A stretch of DNA of 64,000 nucleotides from Isochrysis galbana (taxonomy: Eukaryota; Haptophyta; Isochrysidales; Isochrysidaceae). Under the pieces are notes generated by a model. It searched no databases. It was given only the letters and a program-made list of their open reading frames with translations, and had not been told where the DNA came from. Both the position numbers and the translations under genes were made by a program. Shown one piece after another: positions 56,471-64,000 of the stretch (its first letter is position 1; each line of letters opens with the position of its first letter). The DNA is taken from NCBI GenBank assembly GCA_018136815.1, contig CM030933.1, positions 4,144,341 to 4,208,340 on the forward strand, read 5' to 3'.

Positions 56471-57874
56471 TTAAGAAGTTTTAAATCGCGGGCCTGACTT
56501 ACTTGTCGACGGAGACACAACGGGAACAGCCTCCGTCATATTGCCACGGCTTGTGCAACGGATCAAGGTGGTCGGCTTGCGACTTCTACGTCGCAGTCGA
56601 ATGATCCAATCTAGAAAAGCGCTAGGCCACGGGCGCCGCACATCCACCGCTGTCAGTGTTGCCGCTTCACTCGCCAGGATCAGGTCCACCAAACCAAGGG
56701 AGCCAGGGTCACAATGCCCCCCCCCAAGGCCCTGCGGTAGCAGTCCGAGCGTCGTGTCCATCGTCGACGAGCTGTTCGGCAAGTAGTCGCAGCCAAAGGC
56801 GATCCCGCTGTGCATGTACCAGCGCAAAATGTCAGTGGCCGCAGGCAACAGACAACGCTTCATGTAGGCATGCCGGCGGTGCGTCGCCCCATCTTGGTTG
56901 AGTGCAGTGAGTGTTGCAATATCCGAGGCGATAATAGTTGATCGAGAGTTTAAGGGGCGCATGTCGCCTGTGTGAGCGGTCAGACGTGCCAAGCAGCGTG
57001 TAAGCTGCGAGCGGCACTCGATAGCATGGTGACCGATATGTGAAAGATAGAGCTCGTGTGCCACATGATTCGAGCGCAGCTGCACCGCTTGGTGTTCGCC
57101 TGCGCAATGCAAGTGGGGGGAGTAGGCTGTGACCGGGGAGATGGTCCTAGCCTCTCGCAACTCAGTGTACAGACGTCTGCGCGCAGCTCCTTGGCACCAC
57201 ACACCTGGGACGACGCCGTTGGCCCCAAGGAATGCATGAGCTACTTGTCGGAGGGAGGCTGCTGGCACCACAATCCTGTCCCTCAAGGCGAGCGAGGAGG
57301 TCACCAAAGGCAACGAGTCGTCGTGTCTTCTCCAGTTGACTAGCATGACAGCTGAGTATCGGCCGAGCACGTCGAGGCCCCCGCGGCGGATCGAGCGGCG
57401 GAGCGTCTTACTCGACAGGCAGGTCACCGGCCAGCCCTCCGTCAGCCTCGCATAGCTCCCTTGTAACTCCTTGCGGACTCGCGCGACACAGCTTTGCGGG
57501 CATCGCGCCAGCCCGCTCCGGTTGGCGATGCCCGCACGACATGCGAGCGGGAAGTCGGACCAGACGAGTATCACAGCAGTACGCCGTGCGCGCGGCGTTG
57601 TCACCACGTGCTCCGCCCACGCACGCCCACTCAGCAGCCGTTGCGGCTCCAGCGCTGCCACAAGAGGAGCCAGCTCAAAGTATGCTGAGAGTGGCAGAGC
57701 GTGCGGCAGGTTGAGGCTCTCGGGCACAAGCTCGCTCGAGAGTGCAGCGGGCTGGACGAGGTCGAAGTGGGCGGCGCGGCACAGCGCGATCACCGCGCTC
57801 AGCGCGATCGACGACCCAGCCAGCTTCTCCCAGAAGTCGCCGACTAGCAGAGCGCGGCCGCCCGACCGCCACAT
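56471..57874 (-). CDS. O-fucosyltransferase-like glycosyltransferase
   Basis: 467 residues from ATG 57874, single exon. Residues 21-35 are weakly hydrophobic and could be a short anchor. The central VNWRRHDD (180-187) resembles the VHWRRGD loop of GDP-fucose-dependent O-fucosyltransferases. IIASDIATLTALNQ (314-327) matches their YIATD strand. LILASEAATLTAV, then SAFLDWIIRLRRR (398-430), has the layout of the C-terminal signature that contacts GDP-fucose. The His/Gly change in WRRHDD is unusual. Many Cys and His residues in the middle suggest disulfides and a secretory location. NodZ/FUT8-like enzymes are the alternative. The substrate is unknown. Confidence 0.55.
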   Translation of the reverse strand: MWRSGGRALLVGDFWEKLAGSSIALSAVIALCRAAHFDLVQPAALSSELVPESLNLPHALPLSAYFELAPLVAALEPQRLLSGRAWAEHVVTTPRARRTAVILVWSDFPLACRAGIANRSGLARCPQSCVARVRKELQGSYARLTEGWPVTCLSSKTLRRSIRRGGLDVLGRYSAVMLVNWRRHDDSLPLVTSSLALRDRIVVPAASLRQVAHAFLGANGVVPGVWCQGAARRRLYTELREARTISPVTAYSPHLHCAGEHQAVQLRSNHVAHELYLSHIGHHAIECRSQLTRCLARLTAHTGDMRPLNSRSTIIASDIATLTALNQDGATHRRHAYMKRCLLPAATDILRWYMHSGIAFGCDYLPNSSSTMDTTLGLLPQGLGGGHCDPGSLGLVDLILASEAATLTAVDVRRPWPSAFLDWIIRLRRRSRKPTTLIRCTSRGNMTEAVPVVSPSTSKSGPRFKTS

Positions 57875-58168
57875 TACCAGTCAGCGCATCCCCGCCAGTC
57901 TCTCTTCTCCCGTCCTGTGAGGGAGTCAGAGTTTTCTTGTTGGGGTACGGTCGCGTTCCGTCGGAACGTGGGATCGAGCCATCAAATGTCCATTATTATA
58001 TCGTTTTGGCAAACCATGGTCATGGGGGTCTGTAACACCCTTTGGTGCGGGGGGCGATGGCGATGATGGATCCGCGTGTGGGTCTGTAACACCCTCAAGA
58101 CCGAGCGTGCCACCTACCTAGGACCCACCACACTATTCACCGCTCACGAGTCACGTGTGGTCATCTAG
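57875..58168. other. intergenic up to the TIR element
   Basis: Contains two GGTCTGTAACACCCT words (58028 and 58082 regions). It ends with CATCTAG (58162-58168) directly before the terminal repeat. Confidence 0.4.
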
Positions 58169-59082
58169 AGGTCGTTTGCCTTCATTTGGTACCCCTCGTT
58201 TCCAAATACGCGATGCGTCGGTATAAAAGAAATCCCCTCCTGGTGGGGACTCTCACCCTACCATGAGCCCCCCTCCCCCCCCCCCCCGCGAGCACCCCCA
58301 AGAAGAGGCCCAGGAGCACCCCGTACGCGACGATAACGGCGTCGCCTTGGCTCGGCATGAGGGCGCGCCCCGAGAGGGCCTGGTAGACGCCCACGGCGAG
58401 CATGGCGTAGCCCGTCCCCTTGTGCGCGACCCGCCACACGGCGCGGCGTGTGGTGCGGGCGGCGGGCGGGCCGCGCACGAGCGCGTTGAGCGGCTGCAGC
58501 AGGGCGAGGGCGAGGGCGAAGGCGACGGCCCCGAGCGTATGATGGGGGTGCGAGAAGTGGCGCCCTCGGGGCACCCACGCGACGGCGAGCGCGACGCCGG
58601 CGGCGGCCACCGCAAAGCCCGCTTACCTGCGAGAGCGGGGGGGGGGGGTGCCTTGTTTCGTGGGAGGGAGGGCCGATGGGGGGGGGGGGGAGGAGGGAGG
58701 GCCGATGGGGGGGGGAGGAGGGAGAAACACACCACGCGATGCACACGGAGCCAGAGGCCGCCGGTGAGCCGGGAGCCCACATGGCCGTGCGGCACCGCCG
58801 GGTGGAGGCGGCGGCGCTCCTCTTCCGCGCGGAGTCGATCGTCGACAAAGAGCTCCTCGACGGCACGGGTCGGCGAGCCGTCGACTCTACGCCCCTCACG
58901 CGGCAAGGGGTCACAGAGTGGGGGAAGGGCGAGACCCCCGTATTCGGAATCTGACAACTTTCCGCGTGAGGGGGTAGGGGGGGGAAACCAATAACTTTCT
59001 CGGGGCGCTGCACCACTCGGCGGGGAAGGCTGCAGCATTGCGTATTGGGAAACGAGGGGTACCAAATGAAGGCAAACGACCT
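58169..59082. mobile_element. 914-bp terminal-inverted-repeat unit carrying a gene piece
   Basis: Left end 58169-58211 begins AGGTCGTTTGCCTTCATTTG. The right end 59040-59082 is its reverse complement with one mismatch over 43 bases. The same end occurs singly at 1002, 34921 and 35138. The unit contains coding sequence for part of a cytochrome b561 domain on the minus strand but no transposase, as in Pack-type elements. No clear target duplication directly flanks this unit. Confidence 0.85.
58182..58870 (-). pseudogene. cytochrome b561 domain fragment inside the TIR unit
   Basis: Exon 58870-58729 (left limit uncertain) ends GGLWLRVHRVV. A GT-AG intron (58728-58622) leads to exon 58621-58182. 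This encodes GFAVAAAGVALAVAWVPRG, FSHPHHTLGAVAFALALALL, QPLNALVRGP, RRAVWRVAHKGTGYAMLAVG and VYQALSGRALM. The paired histidines (VHR, HPHH, AHKGTGY) are the haem ligands and flanking residues of eukaryotic cyt b561 proteins, often joined to DOMON domains for transmembrane electron transfer. The first helix and any DOMON part are missing, and the C terminus runs into the terminal repeat, so this is a captured fragment. Confidence 0.7.
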
Positions 59083-59600
59083 AGGAGAGAACCGGCGGCA
59101 GGAGAGAGAGAGCCCGAGCTAAACGCGCGCGCTTTTTGCGCGCGCTTTCCACCCCGCGTCAAAAAACAAGCGACCCCCCACCCCCCAAAAAAATGAAGCA
59201 CCCTCAGAACAGTTCCCGTGTCCCGCGGGTTATCTCTTCGAACAGTCAAGTCAAACGGGATCAGCCGCGAAAACAATTCACTCAACCGAATCATTTTTTC
59301 AAACTCTTGCACCAGCACGGCAGCGCACGAGGCGGTCCACAAGCACACCAACGCCACGAAAAAGCCGATGGACCACGTTGTCCCGACGCGAAATCTCACA
59401 CGCGGCGCGGGATATCGGACCCCATGTGCTGAAGTCGCACTCGACTGCGTCAAGGAAGCACGTCCCGCATGTGCACCCGGGCGACAGCATCGCGGTGCTC
59501 TCCCGTGCCTTACGCTGAATGAATGTGAGCGAGGAGGGAGGGAAATCAAGAGCCCTTCCAAACCCGCGACGAAGGCGACGTTCGGGCGGCCCCCGCAGAA
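59083..59600. other. region between TIR unit and Fanzor fusion
   Basis: Has a hairpin at about 59125-59148 (GCGCGCGCTTTTTGCGCGCGC). The plus frame 59218-59600 is open and merges into the methyltransferase region in another frame, but has no motif. It could hold a promoter or an unrecognised exon. Confidence 0.4.
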
Positions 59601-60872
59601 ATGGTCCGCGGTATGGGCAGCAGGGCGCCCCCCCGGATGGCCCACGGCGGCAGCTGCCTGCGCTCCGACGGCGGCCTGCGCGACCGCCACCAGCTCTACG
59701 AGACGCCGGGGGCCCTCGCCGCCGCGGCCGCGCAGCGGTGCCTCGCCCACGCCGACGCGCTCTGTCCGTCCGGCGGCGCCGTCGTCGTCGATGTCGGCGT
59801 CGGGCGGGGCCGCCTCCTCCAGGCCCTCCGCCGCCTCGCCGACGACAGGCACCGCGTCGTGGGCGTCGAGATACAGTCGGCCGAGGAGCTCGGGGCGCCC
59901 CCCCTCCCGGGCGTGGCCTACGGGCTCGACGCCCTCGACGGCGCGCGCCCCTGGCCCGGCGTGGCGCGAGGCGACCACGTCCTCGTCCTCTCCAACCCCC
60001 CCTTCCGCGCACAGATCGACGTCCTCAACGCGATCGCCCGCCGCGCGGCCGCCGAAGGGTGGGCGAGCCTCCACGTCTTCGCCATCCTGGGCGCCAGCGC
60101 GCGCACGCCCTCCTCCCGCAGCCGCTGCCTGCTCCACCTCCACCACGAGTGGGGCGTGCCGCGCGCGATGTGCTCCTTCGAGGCGAGGGCGCGCCGCGTC
60201 GACGTCTGCTGCGTGCTGCAGCACCTCTCCGCCCTCCCCCCGCTAGTGCTCGACTTCGACGCTTTCCGCTCGTACTGCTTGGAATCGGTCTCGTCGCTGG
60301 AGCTCCGCTTCTCCTTTTACTCGAACGTGGAGTTCCGGCGTGCTCGATGGAAGAGTTACGTGCAGCGCCAGAAAAGCACCGCGCGCCTGCTCAACCGGAT
60401 CGAGGCCCTGCGCCCAAAGTACGACACACGACCCATCTTGGTGGCGTACGGCGCATGGGGACTGAAGGCCGGTACGTCGTCGATCGGCAAGAGGGGGAAC
60501 CCTCCTGCAATCGGCGTGTCGATGGCGCGGTTCATGGCGAAGCGCTTCCGGGTGATTTGGACGCCCGAGTACTTCACGTCCAAGACTTGCCTCGCTTGTG
60601 GCTCCAAATGCGGTCGATGCTCCAAGGTGGAGCGCTCCCGTCCCCTCGACGAGCAGGGGCGAGTTCGGGAGATCCGAGGTCTACGTCAATGCCTGAACCC
60701 ATACTGCGGTCCGAGTGGTCAAGAGAGAGGTATTCTCTTGAACCGAGACCGCATGGGCGCAACCAACATTGGCTGGAATCTCGCGAGAGCCCTCGATGGG
60801 GTTCCGCTCATAGGAGCACCCCCCCCAGGGATCGAAAGGGAGCTGCATGACCTGAACATCGAACTCGAGTAA
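59601..60872 (+). CDS. methyltransferase-Fanzor (TnpB-like) fusion protein
   Basis: 423 residues in one frame; the ATG may be further upstream. Residues 30-205 are a class I SAM methyltransferase: VVVDVGVGRGRLLQA (SAM loop, 61-75), VVGVEI, and the catalytic-type NPPF (132-135) used by N-methyltransferases acting on amide or base nitrogen. Residues 217-423 are the C-terminal half of Fanzor/TnpB: FRRARWKSYVQRQKS, YGAWG (283-287), TPEYFTSKTC (RuvC-II Glu 323), a zinc-binding set C330, C333, C337, C340, C364 and C369, and NRDRMGATNI (RuvC-III Asp 383). RuvC-I and the guide-binding N-terminal half are absent. At 60243-60246 CTAG follows a C/T tract (CCGCCCTCCCCCCG), a possible splice acceptor, so the join could be an exon boundary instead of a true fusion. 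Confidence 0.78.
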   Translation: MVRGMGSRAPPRMAHGGSCLRSDGGLRDRHQLYETPGALAAAAAQRCLAHADALCPSGGAVVVDVGVGRGRLLQALRRLADDRHRVVGVEIQSAEELGAPPLPGVAYGLDALDGARPWPGVARGDHVLVLSNPPFRAQIDVLNAIARRAAAEGWASLHVFAILGASARTPSSRSRCLLHLHHEWGVPRAMCSFEARARRVDVCCVLQHLSALPPLVLDFDAFRSYCLESVSSLELRFSFYSNVEFRRARWKSYVQRQKSTARLLNRIEALRPKYDTRPILVAYGAWGLKAGTSSIGKRGNPPAIGVSMARFMAKRFRVIWTPEYFTSKTCLACGSKCGRCSKVERSRPLDEQGRVREIRGLRQCLNPYCGPSGQERGILLNRDRMGATNIGWNLARALDGVPLIGAPPPGIERELHDLNIELE

Positions 60873-61109
60873 CCAACAAATTCTGAACGATTCCTCTCAC
60901 TGAACAGTGAGAGGATCCTTAAGACTCGTAGCGTGTATGTCCATGTGTGTTTGGGTTTGTGTGTGTTTCGTTACGGGTTTTATCTTTTCCGAGCCCCACT
61001 CCAAAGGCGTGAGCTCGACCATACACGGCCCGTCGGTAGACGACCCGCAAGCACAAGACAAGCGCCGTGAAGAAGTCGACCTGAAGGCGATCGGGTGGAC
61101 GTGTCAGGA
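60873..61109. other. spacer between Fanzor fusion and ORF A
   Basis: CTCTCACTGAACAGTGAGAG at 60895-60914 is a perfect 20-base hairpin 23 bases after the stop and could end or process the transcript, or form part of a guide RNA. A TGTGTGTTTG run follows. TnpB/Fanzor guide RNAs are typically encoded just 3' of the gene, so this stretch is the place to look. Confidence 0.45.
60895..60914 (+). terminator. 20-base inverted repeat after the Fanzor frame
   Basis: CTCTCACTGAACAGTGAGAG folds into an eight-pair stem with a four-base loop (GAAC centre). It lies 23 bases after the TAA. It could be a 3' processing hairpin or part of an overlapping guide RNA; the sequence alone does not decide. Confidence 0.5.
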
Positions 61110-61445
61110 GGGTACGACAGAGTGAACGAGCTCAATGAAGCAGGGAACTCTTTGCTCTTCTACATCGGCGACCTCAAGTACGTCTTCGTGGGCATCGAAG
61201 TGTTCGAATTTGAGGCCGTCGACGAGATCGTCGCATTCGTATCGCCTGTAGGAGCGAACGACTTTCCGTATCCCTACGCCATCGATAAGACCGGTAGGCA
61301 TTACCTCATGCTCGAAAAGAAGCAGGGGTACATTGACCCGTACCACAGCTTTTACGACATCGAAAAGAAGTTCAAGCTGACACACGAGGAGTGCGGTATA
61401 CATCCGATGCACTCATTGAAGACGATCCTTTCAAGACAAGTGTGA
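61110..61445 (+). CDS. ORF A (copy 2): cargo protein of the TIR element
   Basis: About 111 residues from the conserved boundary GGTACGACAG (61115) to the stop at 61443-61445; only a GTG start is available. YDRVNELNEAGNSLLFYIGD, IVAFVSPVGANDFPYPYAID and HYLMLEKKQGYIDPYHSFYD are visible. Compared with copy 1 it keeps the AFVSP residues and has Pro for Thr near the end. Homology of the two copies starts at the same base, so the upstream part was lost or lies in another exon in both. It is followed by the tail of ORF B in opposite orientation. Confidence 0.55.
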   Translation, partial: GYDRVNELNEAGNSLLFYIGDLKYVFVGIEVFEFEAVDEIVAFVSPVGANDFPYPYAIDKTGRHYLMLEKKQGYIDPYHSFYDIEKKFKLTHEECGIHPMHSLKTILSRQV

Positions 61446-61612
61446 GGAGAGGTCCACGTCATGCGTGACGAGGAGGCCGCTGGAATTTTCATCGAGGGCG
61501 GGGGCACGCACTAGTAACCATGCATCCCCTTGCTCACAGGAGCGCCCTCATGGTGAGCTAGGCCCGGTGTCCTAGGACCGAGCTTTTTTGTATTTGATGT
61601 TGCTCGGCCAGA
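61446..61612 (-). pseudogene. remnant of ORF B and the A-B intergenic region, empty hAT site
   Basis: The reverse complement of 61550-61610 matches 35806-35858: the last codons of ORF B, its TAG and the following CTCACCAT. Here the octamer occurs once (61550-61557), with no insertion. The body of ORF B is missing beyond 61612. Confidence 0.8.
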
Positions 61613-61650
61613 GTCCCCACGGGAGGGGAAGAAACCCTGAGGGAAAGGAG

Positions 61651-61675
61651 ACCAAATGAAGGCAAGCCGCCTAGA
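61651..61675 (-). repeat. degenerate right end of the AGGTCGTTTGCC family
   Basis: ACCAAATGAAGGCAAGCCGC is the reverse complement of the left end with changes in its outer eight bases. Three bases further out lies CATCTAG (61676-61682), the word that also precedes the left end at 58162-58168. Confidence 0.6.
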
Positions 61676-61682
61676 CATCTAG

Positions 61683-62397
61683 ATCTGACATTTGGATCTG
61701 GGCCTTGCGCTCATTCTCATTGCTCATGCCCACCACCTCCACCTCGAGGCCATTCTTCGGCCGTCTGCGGGCGATCGGCCGACGAAGAGGCTCCGTGTTT
61801 CTACAATTTGCATGCGCCCCACATTCGCAAATCTGATTTTCTCCCGTGAGCGACCGTCTAATGTGTCATTCGCTCCCAAGACCAAGACCAAGACCCAAGC
61901 AAGCAGTATCAGTATACATAAAAAACATCTTCTGAAGATTCCCCAGCAATATGCAATTTATATGTAGCTATTGGCAATACTATTGGGGCGCGAGCGCAGA
62001 CATAGCCCGAGCGGCCGAGTTGAATGGGGGGCCCATGCGAGTCACGAGCCGGACCGTTCGTTCATTCATCGCAACCGGCAGTCGCCCGCAATGATTCATT
62101 CAATGATCAATGATGCCAGGGGCAACTTTCTCACCTGCATTTGGGCATCGCCAGAAATGACTGTGGCGGTCGCGCTATCCTCTGGCAGGCCGTCATCGCC
62201 ATCGCTACACGCGTAGATTTTGATCTTTCACGTAAACATGAACATGAAAAGCATAAAATTTCTTGTGAGTAGCTTGCCTCCCCCCTCCACTTCTCACTGA
62301 GGAAGAGTGAGTGTCCGGGTCTAATACTGGGCTGGAGCGAAGCCCTTGACCGCTCCAACCCGCCGTACCGCGTTGACCAACAAGCTACGCTCAAGTT
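61683..62397. other. intergenic, nothing recognised
   Basis: No gene; probably includes the 3' end of the NHL gene transcript. Confidence 0.4.
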
Positions 62398-64000
62398 CTA
62401 TGCCTGGCCTCCAATATCGCCAGTGCACATTGCCTTCCCAACAAGGAACCCACTCTCTTTAGGTTCCCCCCCGTACGGATGGTTGTTCCCACCGCCATGT
62501 TGGAACACGTTCGGCAGGCCCGCGTCGACCTCCGAAGGCGGGGGGCATTCGCTGAGTCGTAGGAGGTGCAAGCGGTGGAGGTCAAACTGCGCGATGAAGA
62601 TCGATCGGCCGTCAGCGGAGGCTGCGATGCCGGTCGGGGCACCTCCACCGGGAAGAGCTAGGATTTGCAACGGGGCGCCACCGAGCGTCAGCACCTTGCG
62701 TGGCCAAGGAGCACACAAGTGAGGAAAGTTGAACAGCCACGTTCGCTCAGGCTCAGAGCAGTTGCTAGGACGGGGAGGCAAGTCTGTAGAGCAAATACTG
62801 TGGACTCTGCGGCGCAGCGGTCGCTTCAAGCGGTCCACGCCCTCAACGAGACGATCTGCTATCAAGACTCGCCGCCACCAAGCTCTATGTGGCACAACCG
62901 ACCTGCACGCGCCGTCCCTCAAACTCGGATACAATGAGGCGGGAGTTGGCCACAGCAGTGTCATAAGGTCCGCAGAAGCAGCCTGGCGCTCGGCCCTCGC
63001 CGCCGATGATCCGTGCTGGTTGGAGCACGAATTCAGGGAGAAGGCCATCATGGACGGATGAGCCCGACGGCGCAAATGCGCCACCTCCCATGCTGGGCGC
63101 TCCATAGGGTGCGATGTTGCTCGCCACCGCTCGCGGTGGTGCAAGTGAGCGTTGGCTCAGATCAAAGATCTGCAGCACAATGTGGCAAGGGTGAATGCTG
63201 CACGGGGGAGCTGGGCAATATGGAGATCTGCGCTCAACTAGCATGCATGCAAACAAGTTCGAACCTGCAGCCTATTGTTCCCGCGGTCAGCGACAATCAG
63301 CTCTCCATCATATATGGTCAGTCCCCGCGGATGATCAAGTTCGCCGGGCGCAGGACCGTATCTGCCCCAGCATCGTAGGAGAAATCCGCTACCACAGCCA
63401 TCAACCTCGACAATGCGGTGCATCCGTGAATCAGCAAAGAACACAGATTGGCCGTCTTCTGAGATCGCCAAACCATACCTAATGACGTTTGCACAGGGGA
63501 AAGCCAAGAGTTCGGCTTCGATCCTAACGCATCAAGATGCTGGAGGTGCCACGACCACGAATCAGTTAGATCAGCGACATTAAGTGTGCGCACAGAAGTG
63601 GACCTCGCAAGTCCAGCAGGACAAAGGGCTGGGGTCGGGGCATTGCGCACGGTTGCTTGATGTTCCGGACGTCGCCACACGGTTGCTCAAGCCTGGACGC
63701 ACCCGCACGCGGCGGTGCGGCGCCGGCCTCGAGACTCAGTCTCGCAATGCGGCCGGAGCCGCAGTCCGCGACCAGAAGGTTGCCATCGTCGGGCGCGACA
63801 GCAATCCCCGTTGGCCTGCAGAAGCGCCCGCCGAGTGGGCCGCCCTCCGACCCAAGGCAGCACCTATGCGACAGCTGCTTGGGCTCAAAGACGGACAGTC
63901 GCCCGTTGCCATGTTCGGAGACAATGACGTCACCCGACTGTGCGCCACATTTCTGCCCATCCGCATGGCCAGGTGGCACGACTGTGAGGAAGCAAGGCCA
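62398..64000 (-). CDS. NHL-repeat beta-propeller protein, 3' exons; gene continues beyond the window
   Basis: Exons on the minus strand: 63981 to about 63690 (acceptor cctcacag), about 63525-63265, 63169-62903 and 62745-62398, joined in frame at GT-AG sites. At least five NHL-type blades can be read. Their core strands are DVIVSEHGNGRLSVFEP, NLLVADCGSGRIARLSL, ELIVADRGNNRLQ, RLIVSEFEGRRVQ and SIFIAQFDLHRLHLL, with the repeat lead-ins CRPTGIAVAPDDG, LDHPRGLTIYDG and GAPTGIAASADG. NHL propellers bind protein, RNA or sugar; no extra domain is visible in this part. The last exon ends with a TGA at 62398-62400 after a loop rich in Gly and Pro. Confidence 0.8.

Noticed and set aside
58263-58994. 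243-residue plus-strand frame
   Set aside because: Antisense of the cytochrome b561 exons, which have real motifs.
58911-60224. 437-residue minus-strand frame opposite the methyltransferase
   Set aside because: No motif; a by-product of high GC third positions in the plus-strand gene.
61095-61114. GTG start and first codons of ORF A copy 2
   Set aside because: Homology with copy 1 begins only at GGTACGACAG; the upstream codons are unique and follow a stop.

Overview
The window is nuclear DNA of a GC-rich unicellular eukaryote, most likely a photosynthetic protist (a haptophyte or similar alga with a complex plastid). The evidence is short GT-AG introns plus one GC-AG intron, very long GA/TC and G-run microsatellites, a chlorophyll-dephytylase-like hydrolase, a transmembrane+TIR-like protein of a type common in algae, and several proteins with signal or transit-like N termini. 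The organism is an inference; no rRNA or organelle marker is present. A run of 100 N (8085-8184) marks an assembly gap.

Host genes from left to right: 3' end of an alpha/beta hydrolase (1-354, +); a five-exon membrane protein with a C-terminal TIR-like domain (4803-7279, +); complex I subunit NDUFA8 (12746-13066, +); a GNAT-like acetyltransferase (14436-15381, -); a 1088-residue coiled-coil protein (16175-19716, +); a tryptophan/SEEEA repeat protein (22193-23256, -); an acidic protein (24728-25111, -); a small basic protein (26714-26998, +); exosome subunit RRP46 (31553-32391, -); mitochondrial malic enzyme in eight exons (40724-44466, +); a small secreted or plastid-targeted protein (47967-48425, -); an NCA2-like mitochondrial protein (50518-53047, -); SUMO (54521-55080, +); an O-fucosyltransferase-like protein (56471-57874, -); and an NHL beta-propeller gene running off the right edge (62398-64000, -).

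The rest is dense with mobile DNA. A Ty3/gypsy element (8185-11047, -) has one in-frame TGA between its Gag-like and Pol parts. A two-ORF LINE (27803-30640, +) has an internal deletion; a second LINE end lies on the minus strand (32925-33862). From 33 to 38.4 kb there is a nest: a gypsy copy broken by a 304-bp insertion and by a 3.2-kb block with two AT-rich convergent ORFs (A and B), which is itself interrupted by a 1835-bp hAT-like element with a perfect 8-bp target duplication. The empty site of that insertion survives in a second copy of the A/B cassette at 61.1-61.6 kb.

The most unusual part is 58.17-61.68 kb. A terminal-repeat family (ends beginning AGGTCGTTTGCC) bounds a 914-bp unit carrying a cytochrome b561 gene piece. 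Immediately downstream, a single open frame joins an N-terminal SAM-dependent methyltransferase (NPPF motif) to the C-terminal half of a Fanzor/TnpB-type RNA-guided nuclease (59601-60872), followed by the ORF A/B cassette and a degenerate right end. The octamer-like word CATCTAG occurs at both outer edges. I read this as a composite mobile element that carries a Fanzor-methyltransferase fusion and virus-like cargo.
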